From an uncultured Faecalibacterium sp. (GTDB taxonomy: Bacteria; Bacillota; Clostridia; Oscillospirales; Ruminococcaceae), in assembly GCA_900765105.1 (NCBI GenBank), contig CAAFQM010000133.1:1-7441 (forward strand): a stretch of 7,441 bases of DNA. The letters are read 5' to 3'. Every line of letters begins with the position of its first letter. Within the stretch, counting starts at the first letter, position 1. The notes below the pieces were generated by a model. The model was given only the letters and a program-made list of their open reading frames with translations. It had not been told where the DNA came from and made no database searches. The position numbers and the translations under genes are program-made. Below, one piece after another: positions 1-5,745 of the stretch.

Positions 1-330
1 AAGCTGCGCCGCTACGGCATGGGCGAGATCTGCGCCAAGATGGCCGATTTCTCCATCCTCACCGAGGACAACAACCGCTTTGAAAAGGTGGAGGACATCC
101 TTGCCGACATCCGCGTGGGCATGAACAAGGGCAACCCGGACGCAAAGTTCGTGGAGATCCCCGACCGTCTGGATGCGCTGCACTACGCTGTGGATCATGC
201 ACAGGAGGGCGATCTGATCGCCGTCATCGGCAAGGGTCACGAGACCTACCGCGACCGCGAGGGCGTCAAGACGCCGTTCCTCGAGCGGGAACTGCTGGAA
301 GAGTATGCACAGCAGATCGGGCTGGAATAA
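1..330 (+). CDS. murE: C-terminal part of a MurE-type UDP-MurNAc-tripeptide ligase (5' end outside window)
   Basis: Frame 1 is open from the first base to the TAA at 328-330, giving the last 109 residues of a Mur ligase. MurE is a cytoplasmic ATP-dependent enzyme that adds the third stem-peptide residue (usually meso-DAP) to UDP-MurNAc-L-Ala-D-Glu. The visible part is the C-terminal substrate-binding domain. The start resembles the MurE stretch MGE-(8-10)-D-x-x-ILT. The amino-acid recognition motif DNPR appears as DNNR (bases 67-78), so the Pro is Asn but the Arg is kept. The signature GKGHETY is at bases 229-249, followed by a FLEREL segment where MurE usually has F-D-x-RE. The retained Arg favours a DAP-adding enzyme. 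The unusual residues leave open a divergent or paralogous Mur ligase. A bidirectional terminator follows 11 nt after the stop, so this is the last gene of its transcript. Assignment to MurE is fairly sure; amino-acid specificity is not. Confidence 0.85.
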   Translation, partial: KLRRYGMGEICAKMADFSILTEDNNRFEKVEDILADIRVGMNKGNPDAKFVEIPDRLDALHYAVDHAQEGDLIAVIGKGHETYRDREGVKTPFLERELLEEYAQQIGLE

Positions 331-341
331 GGATTGAAACG

Positions 342-381
342 AAAAAAGGACGCTGTGTCATGCGACACGGCGTCCTTTTTT
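342..381. terminator. Bidirectional intrinsic terminator between convergent murE and ATPase genes
   Basis: The left arm is AAAAAAGGACGC T GTGTC (342-359), the loop is ATGC (360-363), and the right arm is GACAC G GCGTCCTTTTTT (364-381). The arms pair throughout, with one T-G wobble at 354/369. The A6 and T6 flanks make it a good rho-independent terminator on both strands. It lies 11 nt past the murE stop on the plus strand and 11 nt past the ATPase stop on the minus strand, so it can serve both convergent genes. Confidence 0.92.
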
Positions 382-392
382 GCTGGTAAAGT

Positions 393-2495
393 TTATGCGT
401 TCAGCTGCGGAGTTTTGCTCTCCGGCAGGAGGTTGGTCATGCTCTTGAGGCTGATGCCGATGGTGGAGAGGTTGTGCAGCATGGCGGAAGATGCCGGCTG
501 CAGGATGCCCAGCGCACCCAGCAGGATCAGCGCGGAGTTGAAGCTGAGCACGAACCGGTAGTTGGCGTGCACGCGCTTCTGCATGGCGTTGGCAATGGCC
601 TTGAGCGCCACCAGCTCTTCCAGACTGTCGGCCTTGATGGTCACGTCCGCGATCTCGCGGGCGATGGCGGCACCGGAGTTGATGGCGATGCCGATGTCGG
701 CGGCAGACAGGGCGGGGGAGTCGTTGATGCCGTCGCCGATCATCACCACGGTGTGCCCCTCGGCCTTGGCCTGCTGGACAAAGTTTGCCTTGTCCTCGGG
801 CAGCACCTCGGCAAAGAAGTGATCCACGCCCACCTGCTTTGCAATGGCGGCGGCGGTGCGCTCGCTGTCGCCGGTCATCATGACGGTATTTTGGATGCCC
901 AGCGCGCGCAGGCTGTTCAGCACCTGTGCAGCTTCCGGGCGCAGGGGGTCGGCGATGCAGATGACGCCTACCAGCTGGCCGCTGGCCGCCATGTACAGGT
1001 GCGAATATTCCGGCTTGAGGGTGTCGAACTTTTCCTGCTCGGCGGCAGGCACGGTGCACTTTTCGTCCTCGAACACAAAGTGGTGGCTGCCGATGACCAC
1101 CCGCTCGCCGCTCACCCGGCTGGCAATGCCGTGCGCCACGATATACTCCACCTCGGAGTGCATCTCTTCGTGGGAGATGCCGCGTTCCCGTGCGGCGCGC
1201 ACCACGGCGTTTGCCATAGAGTGGGGGAAGTGCTCTTCCAGACAGGCGGCCAGCTGCAGCACTTCGCGCTCGTCGCAGCCGGAGAAGGGCACCACCTCCA
1301 CCACCTGCGGGGTGGCGCGGGTCAGGGTGCCGGTCTTGTCAAAGACGATGGTGTCGGCCTTGGACAAAGCTTCCAGATACTTGCCGCCCTTGACCGTGAT
1401 GTGGTAGCTGCCGCACTCCCGCATGGCGGAAAGCACCGCCAGCGGCATGGAAAGCTTGAGCGCGCAGGAGAAGTCCACCATCAGGCAGGAGATGGCGCGG
1501 GTGACGTTGCGGGTGAGCAGATACGTCACGCCGGTGGCACCCAGACACCACGGCACCAGCCTGTCGGCCAGCGCCAGCGCACGGTTCTCGGTGCTGGACT
1601 TGAGCTTTTCGGATTCCTCGATCATGGCAACGATCTTGTCGTAGCGGTTGGAGCCGCCCTCGGCCTTTGCCACAAAGACGCATTCGCCCTCTTCCACGAC
1701 GGTGCCGGCGTAGATGGTGGAGCCTTCCACCTTGCGCACCGGCATGGACTCGCCGGTCAGGGCAGCCTGATTGACCATGGCTTCGCCTTCCAGCACGGTG
1801 CCGTCCAGCGGGATCATATTGCCACTGCGCACCACCACTTCGTCGCCGGAGCGCACTTTGGTCAGGGGCACAAGAACCTCGGTGCCCTGGCTGCGCACCC
1901 AGACCTTATCTACGTTCAGCGCCATGCTGCGGGCCAGATCGTCCAGGCTCTTCTTGCGGGTCCACTCTTCCAGCAGGGAGCCGAGGTTCAGCAGGAACAT
2001 CACCGACCCGGCGGTGCCATAGTCGCCCCGCAGGATGGATACGCCGATGGAAAGAGCGTCCAGCACTTCCACTTCCAGCTTGCGGCTCAGCGCGCAGCGC
2101 ACGCCCTTCCAGATGAAACCGATGGAGCGGAACACCGTGTAAGCGGCAGCGATGGGTGCAGGCAGGAACAGCTTGCGCAGGGCGCGGCCTGCCACAAGGT
2201 TGAACATCTTGTCCTGATATTCCCGGTTCAGCTTGCGGCTGTCGGCCGAGGTGACCAGCGCGTCATTCTCCGGTACATCGAATTTGTAACCGGCCAGAAT
2301 GGCCACAGCGGCCGAACGCTTGCCGGTGTAGGTGATGACCACGTCACCGGTGCGCTCATACACGACGGCGGTGGCAATGGCGTCCTGATGGTTCAGATAT
2401 GCTTCCAGCACATCGGCCCGGTGCAGGGTCATGCGGACTTTTTCCACATGCACCCGCATCCGGCCCTTGCCTTCATGCAGAATAGTACATTTCAT
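393..2495 (-). CDS. HMA-type (P1B-like) metal-transporting P-type ATPase lacking the CPC motif
   Basis: This is a 700-residue membrane cation pump that couples ATP hydrolysis to metal transport, probably efflux. The N-terminus (about 1-75) resembles the HMA_2-type ferredoxin-like fold and has no CxxC metal site. Hydrophobic segments lie near 109-129, 145-175, 313-330, 333-358, 648-664 and 667-685. The actuator TGES is at 247-250, the phosphorylation motif DKTGTLT at 386-392, an HP-type motif HFPHS at 422-426, TGD at 541-543 and GDGINDSPA at 587-595, so the catalytic core is intact. The membrane motif is DFSCALKLSMP (341-351) where Cu/Zn/Cd pumps have CPC, so one Cys remains and the Pro is Ser. 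The transported metal cannot be read from this; Mn, Zn or Fe are candidates. The start ATG (2493-2495) has an AGGGAGAG ribosome site. The gene lies downstream of a small membrane protein gene and probably shares its promoter at 2966-2993. Family assignment is firm, substrate unknown. Confidence 0.93.
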   Translation of the reverse strand: MKCTILHEGKGRMRVHVEKVRMTLHRADVLEAYLNHQDAIATAVVYERTGDVVITYTGKRSAAVAILAGYKFDVPENDALVTSADSRKLNREYQDKMFNLVAGRALRKLFLPAPIAAAYTVFRSIGFIWKGVRCALSRKLEVEVLDALSIGVSILRGDYGTAGSVMFLLNLGSLLEEWTRKKSLDDLARSMALNVDKVWVRSQGTEVLVPLTKVRSGDEVVVRSGNMIPLDGTVLEGEAMVNQAALTGESMPVRKVEGSTIYAGTVVEEGECVFVAKAEGGSNRYDKIVAMIEESEKLKSSTENRALALADRLVPWCLGATGVTYLLTRNVTRAISCLMVDFSCALKLSMPLAVLSAMRECGSYHITVKGGKYLEALSKADTIVFDKTGTLTRATPQVVEVVPFSGCDEREVLQLAACLEEHFPHSMANAVVRAARERGISHEEMHSEVEYIVAHGIASRVSGERVVIGSHHFVFEDEKCTVPAAEQEKFDTLKPEYSHLYMAASGQLVGVICIADPLRPEAAQVLNSLRALGIQNTVMMTGDSERTAAAIAKQVGVDHFFAEVLPEDKANFVQQAKAEGHTVVMIGDGINDSPALSAADIGIAINSGAAIAREIADVTIKADSLEELVALKAIANAMQKRVHANYRFVLSFNSALILLGALGILQPASSAMLHNLSTIGISLKSMTNLLPESKTPQLNA

Positions 2496-2519
2496 AATAG
2501 CTCTCCCTCTGTATCATGC

Positions 2520-2543
2520 AAAAGAGCCGCCCGAAGGCGGCTC
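2520..2543 (-). terminator. Short hairpin plus T4 between the small membrane protein gene and the ATPase gene
   Basis: GAGCCGCC (2524-2531), a four-base loop and GGCGGCTC (2536-2543) form a perfect 8-bp stem. In the minus-strand transcript the loop is the stable UUCG tetraloop, and the stem is followed by only four Us and then GC. It sits 17 nt past the stop of the upstream small gene and before the ATPase ribosome site. It is probably a leaky terminator or a 3'-end-stabilising hairpin that lets the small protein be made in excess of the pump. No other promoter for the ATPase is evident between the two genes. Confidence 0.65.
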
Positions 2544-2560
2544 GCAGGCACAAACAGAGA

Positions 2561-2851
2561 TTATTCCTCGGTCTCGGCAGCCGGCTCTGCAGTCTCCTCG
2601 GCAGCGTCCTCGATGACAGCGGCCTCAGCCTCCTGTGCACGGGTCTCGTTGATGGCCTTTGCATCGGCCAGAATATCACCGGCCTGCTCCTGCACCTTAT
2701 TGACGGTCTCCATGGTGCAGTCCTTCATGCGCAGCACGGCAGCGGTGGTCTGGGTGTAGACCTTCTTTGCGTCCTTGCTGGACAGGATCTTGAAGCCGGC
2801 AGAACCGAACAGAGTGCCAGCGGCGAACAGTGCGATCTTTTTGATATCCAT
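2561..2851 (-). CDS. Small single-pass membrane protein, DUF6110-like, partner of the P-type ATPase
   Basis: This 96-residue protein has an N-terminal hydrophobic segment (about 5-23) containing a glycine pattern, GTLFGSAG (12-19), suited to helix packing. A basic, conserved-looking stretch follows, with SSKDAKK (24-30) and AAVLRMKDC (37-45, one Cys). The rest is a soluble helix, and the last 30 or so residues are almost only Glu and Ala with a few Thr and Asp. I recall this type as DUF6110, found beside HMA-type P-ATPases in Firmicutes; that is memory, not a search. The layout (membrane anchor, then Glu/Ala-rich tail, next to a P-ATPase) resembles mycobacterial PacL proteins (DUF1490), which assemble with CtpC. 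The His/Asp metal-binding tail of PacL1 is not present here. It is the first gene of the operon, with its start at 2849-2851 behind AAAGGTAGGG. A role as scaffold or accessory subunit of the ATPase is inferred. Confidence 0.8.
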   Translation of the reverse strand: MDIKKIALFAAGTLFGSAGFKILSSKDAKKVYTQTTAAVLRMKDCTMETVNKVQEQAGDILADAKAINETRAQEAEAAVIEDAAEETAEPAAETEE

Positions 2852-2965
2852 CGTAATTTCCCTACCTTTTTCTATTTCGTGTTGGAGGGCTTTGCAGCCC
2901 GTAAGATGAATGGACCGGGTAAAACCGGAGTAAAAAACAAGGAATGAAGCCCTGCTTTCGAGCCT

Positions 2966-2993
2966 ATTTTAACACAGAATTTTCCATTTTCAA
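2966..2993 (-). promoter_or_regulatory. Extended -10 promoter of the small protein/P-ATPase operon
   Basis: Read on the minus strand, the -35 is TTGAAA (2988-2993), the spacer is 16 nt, and the -10 is TAAAAT (2966-2971). It is preceded by TGT, giving an extended -10 (TGNTAAAAT). Transcription should begin near 2959, leaving a leader of about 108 nt. The -35 and -10 differ from consensus at one or two positions each, and the upstream DNA is AT-rich, so this is the best vegetative promoter candidate for the operon. Confidence 0.7.
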
Positions 2994-3007
2994 GGGGTTT
3001 GCACAAT

Positions 3008-3023
3008 GTTAATATGTGTTAAC
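3008..3023. promoter_or_regulatory. GTTAA-N6-TTAAC dyad upstream of the ATPase operon promoter
   Basis: GTTAA (3008-3012) and TTAAC (3019-3023) form a dyad with a 6-bp spacer. Another TTTTAAC follows at 3024-3030. The GTGTTAA at 3016-3022 is repeated in inverted form as TTAACAC (2969-2975), overlapping the -10. The dyad sits 14-30 bp upstream of the -35, where an activator site or AT-rich UP-like element could act. The bound factor, if any, is unknown. Confidence 0.3.
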
Positions 3024-3035
3024 TTTTAACGATGA

Positions 3036-3075
3036 GTAGTCAGAAAAAACAAACTGCAACGTGGTTTTTTACTAC
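3036..3075. repeat. Imperfect AT-rich inverted repeat (long stem-loop)
   Basis: GTAGT (3036-3040) pairs with ACTAC (3071-3075), and AAAAAAC (3044-3050) pairs with GTTTTTT (3064-3070). A 3-nt bulge (3041-3043) and a 13-nt loop complete it, giving 12 base pairs. It lies between the promoter region and the GC hairpin downstream of serA. No gene is associated with it. Confidence 0.5.
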
Positions 3076-3109
3076 AAACTACAGCTCGTAAAACAAAACT
3101 AACCGGCTG

Positions 3110-3136
3110 CGGAACGCAATGCGGTTCCGGCTTTTT
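3110..3136 (+). terminator. GC-rich hairpin followed by T5, plus-strand orientation, no matching gene
   Basis: CGGAACGC (3110-3117), loop AAT and GCG-G-TTCCG (3121-3129) pair as 8 bp with one bulged G. GC and TTTTT follow (3130-3136), as in a plus-strand terminator. No plus-strand gene ends upstream, so it may end antisense or unannotated transcription. Alternatively it may back up the serA terminator on the minus strand, where the following sequence is also T-rich. Confidence 0.4.
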
Positions 3137-3144
3137 CCGGCGGC

Positions 3145-3178
3145 AAAAAATCCCCGTCAGGCTGAGAACTGACGGGGA
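3145..3178 (-). terminator. Rho-independent terminator of the serCA operon
   Basis: TCCCCGTCAG (3151-3160) and CTGACGGGGA (3169-3178) form a perfect 10-bp stem with an 8-nt loop. On the minus strand six Ts follow directly (AAAAAA at 3145-3150 on the plus strand). The stem begins 22 nt past the serA stop. Confidence 0.93.
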
Positions 3179-3200
3179 TCGGTGGATATGAAATGATTTC

Positions 3201-4361
3201 TTACAGGATGCGCACCCGGATCACGGCGGGGATGGCGGAAAGCTTTTCGGCCAGCTTTTTGTCCACGGCACCGGTGGCGTCCAGCATGGTGTAAGCCATG
3301 TTCTTCTTGCTCTTGTTCACCATGTTTTCGATGTTCAGGCCGGCTTCGGTGGTCAGGGCGGTGATCTGGCTGATCATGCCCGGCTCATTCTTGTGGATGA
3401 TGCAGATGCGCTTGCCGCCTGCACGGGGCTGGTTGACCTCCGGCATATTTACCGAGTGGGTGATGTTGCCGTTCTTCAGGTAGTCGCTCAGCTCTTTGGC
3501 GGCCATGACGGCGCAGTTGTCCTCGGCTTCCGGGGTGGAAGCGCCCAGATGCGGAGTGCACACGATACCGGGTTTGCCGAGAATGGCTTCGGCGGGGAAG
3601 TCGGTCATGTAGCCGGAGACCTTGCCGCTTTCCATGGCGTCCAGCAGGGCTTCGGTGTTCACCAGCTCGCCGCGGGCGTAGTTCAGGATCTTCACACCGT
3701 CCTTGCACAGAGCCAGCGTCTGGGTGTTGATGGTATCCCTGGTGGTGGGCAGGTAGGGCACATGGATGGTGATGTAATCGCACAGGGGCAGCATGTCGTT
3801 CAGGTTGACGCAGTGGTGCACCTGGCTGCTCAGGTTCCATGCGGCTTCAATGGAGATGTAGGGGTCGTAGCCGTAGACCTCCATGCCCAGCTCGATGGCG
3901 CAGTTGGCCACGCGGGAGCCGATGGCACCCAGACCGATGACGCCGAGGGTCTTGCCCTTGATCTCGTTGCCGACGAACTGTTTCTTGCCCTTTTCCACGG
4001 TCTTGGCCATGGCGGGGTCGCCGGTCAGGTTCTGGCACCACTGGGCGGCGGCGGCCACATTGCGGCTGCCGGCAATCAACATGCCGATGACCAGCTCAGC
4101 CACGGAGTTGGCGTTGGCACCGGGGGTGTTGAACACCACGATGCCCTGTTCGCTGCAGCGTTCCAGCGGGATGTTGTTCACACCGGCACCGGCGCGGGCG
4201 ATGGCCAGCAGGTTGTCGTTGAAGGTGGTGTTCAGCATATCGGCGCTGCGCACAAGGATGCCGTCGGGGGTATCGGTGTCCACAGCCACGTCAAACTGGT
4301 TCTTGTTCAGCTTTGCCAGACCCACCGGGCTGATGGCGTTCAGAGTTTTGATGGTATACAT
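3201..4361 (-). CDS. serA: D-3-phosphoglycerate dehydrogenase with C-terminal ACT domain
   Basis: This 386-residue cytoplasmic enzyme oxidises 3-phosphoglycerate to 3-phosphohydroxypyruvate with NAD, the first step of the phosphorylated serine pathway. The NAD Rossmann motif GLGAIG is at 143-148, with the ribose-binding Asp at 166 (YDPY). The catalytic trio of the D-2-hydroxyacid dehydrogenases is visible: Arg230 in NYARGELV, Glu258 in DFPAE, and His271 in PHLGAST. Residues from about 318 to the end (ICIIHKNEPGMISQI onward) form a single ACT domain, commonly the serine feedback site. There is no intervening ASB domain, so this is the short SerA type. The start at 4359-4361 has a GAGGGG ribosome site and lies 17 nt after serC, so the two genes are clearly co-transcribed. 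A strong terminator follows. The product name is secure. Feedback inhibition by serine is likely for the family but not shown by sequence alone. Confidence 0.96.
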   Translation of the reverse strand: MYTIKTLNAISPVGLAKLNKNQFDVAVDTDTPDGILVRSADMLNTTFNDNLLAIARAGAGVNNIPLERCSEQGIVVFNTPGANANSVAELVIGMLIAGSRNVAAAAQWCQNLTGDPAMAKTVEKGKKQFVGNEIKGKTLGVIGLGAIGSRVANCAIELGMEVYGYDPYISIEAAWNLSSQVHHCVNLNDMLPLCDYITIHVPYLPTTRDTINTQTLALCKDGVKILNYARGELVNTEALLDAMESGKVSGYMTDFPAEAILGKPGIVCTPHLGASTPEAEDNCAVMAAKELSDYLKNGNITHSVNMPEVNQPRAGGKRICIIHKNEPGMISQITALTTEAGLNIENMVNKSKKNMAYTMLDATGAVDKKLAEKLSAIPAVIRVRIL

Positions 4362-4378
4362 ATCTTAAATCCCCTCTG

Positions 4379-5461
4379 TTATGCATTCTCTTTGCGGAAC
4401 TTCTCCATGAAGTCCACCAGCTTGTCCACGCCCTCGGCGGGCATTGCGTTGTAGATGGAAGCGCGCATACCGCCCACCAGACGGTGACCCTTCAGGTTCA
4501 CGAAGCCGGCTTCGGCAGCCTCGGCGCAGAACTTTTTGTCGAGGTCGGCGTTCGGGCTGGTGAAGGTGACATTCATGGTGCTGCGGTAGCGGTGCTCCAC
4601 CGGATTGTTGAAGAAGTCCTGACCGTCCAGATAATCGTACAGAACCTTGGCCTTGGCTTCGTTGATCTTCTGCATGTTGGCAAGACCGCCGATGTCGTTT
4701 TCCAGATACTTGAGCACCAGACCGGTCATGTAGATGCACCAGCACGGAGGGGTGTTATACATGCTGTCCTTGTTCAGCAGGGTGGTGTAGTTCATCATGG
4801 TGGGCACGTTGTCGGCGGCGTGGCCCAGCAGGTCATCCCGGATGATGGCGATGGCCATGCCGGCGGGAGCGACGTTCTTCTGCACGCCAAAGTAGATGCA
4901 GCCGTACTTGGTCACGTCCACCGGCTTGGAGAGGATCATGGAGCTCATGTCCGCCACCAGCGGCACGCCCTCCACCTGCGGCACTTCGACGTACTGGGTG
5001 CCGAAGATAGTGTTGTTCTGGCAGATGTGGATGTAGCTGGCGTCCTTGTTGTAGTCGATGGCGTTCACGTCCGGGATGTAGGTGAAATTCTTATCCTTGC
5101 TGGACGCCACGATCTTTGCTTCGCCGAACTTGGCGGCTTCCTTGGCAGCCAGATTGGAGAAGTTGCCGGAGACGATGTAGTCGGCCTTGCCGGTGGTCAT
5201 GAAGTTCAGCGGCACCATGGCAAACTGCTGGGTGGCGCCGCCCTGGAAGAAGCCGACCTTGTAGTTGTCGGGGATGTTCATCACGCGGCGCAGGGTAGCC
5301 TCGGTGTCCTTGATGATGGCATCGAACCATTTGCTGCGGTGGCTCATCTCCATCACGCTCTGGCCGCTGTCGCCGTATTCAAGCAGTTCTGCCTGTGCCT
5401 GCTTCAGGACCTTCTCGGGCAGCATGCTGGGACCTGCGCTGAAGTTGTATACTCGTGCCAT
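4379..5461 (-). CDS. serC: Phosphoserine aminotransferase (PLP-dependent)
   Basis: This 360-residue class V aminotransferase transfers the amino group from glutamate to 3-phosphohydroxypyruvate, giving O-phospho-L-serine. It also serves vitamin B6 synthesis in some bacteria. The N-terminus YNFSAGPSMLPE (5-16) is the family hallmark. GGATQQF (74-80) lines the cofactor phosphate site, and ADMSS (170-174) holds the Asp that contacts the pyridine ring. The Schiff-base lysine is Lys195 in FGVQKNVAPAG. GHRLVGGMRASIYNA (325-339) carries substrate-binding Arg and His residues. The start chosen is the ATG at 5459-5461, behind AAGGAGAG. The frame stays open for 54 more codons upstream, but that extension has no family resemblance and lacks a comparable ribosome site. 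It is the first gene of serC-serA. No serB is in view. Candidate promoters lie at 5537-5566 and 5647-5676. Confidence 0.97.
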   Translation of the reverse strand: MARVYNFSAGPSMLPEKVLKQAQAELLEYGDSGQSVMEMSHRSKWFDAIIKDTEATLRRVMNIPDNYKVGFFQGGATQQFAMVPLNFMTTGKADYIVSGNFSNLAAKEAAKFGEAKIVASSKDKNFTYIPDVNAIDYNKDASYIHICQNNTIFGTQYVEVPQVEGVPLVADMSSMILSKPVDVTKYGCIYFGVQKNVAPAGMAIAIIRDDLLGHAADNVPTMMNYTTLLNKDSMYNTPPCWCIYMTGLVLKYLENDIGGLANMQKINEAKAKVLYDYLDGQDFFNNPVEHRYRSTMNVTFTSPNADLDKKFCAEAAEAGFVNLKGHRLVGGMRASIYNAMPAEGVDKLVDFMEKFRKENA

Positions 5462-5536
5462 AATGAACTCTCCTTTTTCCTGTATCGCGCAGCACCGCCT
5501 GTTTTGCGATGCGTTCGGTATCGTTTCTGTAGCCGT

Positions 5537-5566
5537 AGTATACCGGTTTTGCGGGGGCGAAAACAA
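5537..5566 (-). promoter_or_regulatory. Candidate proximal promoter of serCA
   Basis: On the minus strand the -10 is TATACT (5537-5542), one change from consensus. It has an 18-nt spacer and a weak -35, TTGTTT (5561-5566). The start would be near 5530, giving a leader of about 70 nt that excludes the three hairpins at 5569-5615. The good -10 speaks for it and the poor -35 against. Confidence 0.4.
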
Positions 5567-5568
5567 GA

Positions 5569-5615
5569 GCATCTTTGCACAAAGATGCCGGGGCAAAAGC
5601 CCCTGTGCAGGCACA
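5569..5615 (-). other. Three consecutive hairpins in the distal serC leader, possible attenuator
   Basis: GCATCTTT/AAAGATGC (5569-5576 with 5581-5588, loop of 4), GGGGC/GCCCC (5590-5594 with 5599-5603, loop AAAA) and TGTG/CACA (5604-5607 with 5612-5615) follow each other almost without gap. In the minus-strand transcript the last hairpin made is the 8-bp AT-rich one, followed by UCUUGUUUU, which resembles a weak intrinsic terminator. If transcription starts at the distal promoter, this region would be in the leader and could act as an attenuator. No ligand-binding fold was recognised. Confidence 0.4.
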
Positions 5616-5620
5616 AAGCA

Positions 5621-5630
5621 CACAAATGTC
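5621..5630. promoter_or_regulatory. Third ACAAATGT box (BlaI/MecI/CopY-like half match)
   Basis: The sequence is CACAAATGTC, with the ACA-N2-TGT core shared with the boxes at 5654 and 5747 but neither flanking base of TACANNTGTA. It lies 33 bp from the middle box, about three helical turns. It would fall about 10-20 nt downstream of the start site of the distal serC promoter. It is weaker than the other two boxes. Confidence 0.35.
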
Positions 5631-5646
5631 CTTGATTCAAAAACAA

Positions 5647-5676
5647 AATATAAGACAAATGTAAAAAATAGCCCAA
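5647..5676 (-). promoter_or_regulatory. Candidate distal promoter of serCA overlapping an operator-like box
   Basis: On the minus strand the -10 is TATATT (5647-5652), with an 18-nt spacer and a weak -35, TTGGGC (5671-5676). The start would be near 5640. A GACAAATGTA box (5654-5663) lies inside the spacer, so a bound repressor would block RNA polymerase. The promoter elements are only fair, and the proximal promoter at 5537-5566 is an alternative. Confidence 0.4.
5653..5667. promoter_or_regulatory. Operator-like box, first copy of a 15-bp direct repeat
   Basis: AGACAAATGTAAAAA here is repeated exactly at 5746-5760. The core GACAAATGTA (5654-5663) matches the TACANNTGTA dyad bound by BlaI/MecI/CopY repressors at all but its first base. 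The gene downstream on the plus strand encodes a protein of just this repressor family, which supports the reading. The box lies in the spacer of the candidate distal serC promoter. Confidence 0.6.
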
Positions 5677-5706
5677 AATGCCTGATTTCACCGTGATTTT
5701 CGGGTC

Positions 5707-5735
5707 TTGCACTTCTGGAGAAAATCGTGTATCAT
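5707..5735 (+). promoter_or_regulatory. Promoter of the BlaI-like repressor/methyltransferase operon
   Basis: The -35 is TTGCAC (5707-5712), the spacer is exactly 17 nt, and the -10 is TATCAT (5730-5735). Transcription should begin near 5742, about 50 nt before the repressor start codon. The second operator-like box (5746-5760) follows at once, at about +5 to +19, a typical position for autorepression. Confidence 0.65.
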
Positions 5736-5745
5736 AGAAGAACAA

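Larger units (their letters stand above)
2852..3200. other. 349-bp intergenic region between serA and the metal-transport operon
   Basis: No convincing coding region is seen here. From the serA side it holds the serA terminator (3145-3178), a GC-rich hairpin with T5 on the plus strand (3110-3136), an AT-rich stem (3036-3075), a GTTAA-N6-TTAAC dyad (3008-3023), and then the minus-strand promoter (2966-2993). After that comes a leader of roughly 110 nt for the small membrane protein gene. The leader has one small hairpin, GGGCT/AGCCC at 2887-2900. No known metal riboswitch signature (such as yybP-ykoY) was recognised in it. Confidence 0.6.

Noticed and set aside
474..2759. Very long plus-strand open frame (761 codons) antisense to the ATPase gene, and similar long antisense frames at 3393-4454, 4484-5635 and 6108-7349
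   Set aside because: The translations are low-complexity (rich in His, Gly, Val, Gln, Ala) with no family resemblance, and lie opposite genes with intact catalytic motifs. High GC with G/C-ending codons removes stop codons on the opposite strand.
2852..2960. A metal-sensing riboswitch in the leader of the ATPase operon
   Set aside because: Only one small 5-bp hairpin and a weak CCGG pairing are visible, and no yybP-ykoY or NiCo signature was recognised.
2985..3136. A plus-strand small RNA ending at the T5 hairpin at 3110-3136
   Set aside because: No plausible plus-strand -35/-10 pair was found upstream, so it is kept only as an orphan hairpin.
5462..5520. T-box riboswitch for serC, suggested by AGGCGGTGCTGCGCG on the minus strand
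   Set aside because: It only loosely resembles the AGGGUGGNACCGCG T-box, and neither a specifier stem nor a following terminator is present.
5462..5623. 54-codon upstream extension of serC to an ATG at 5621-5623
   Set aside because: The extension has no resemblance to aminotransferases, while the ATG at 5459-5461 has an excellent AAGGAGAG site and yields the canonical N-terminus.
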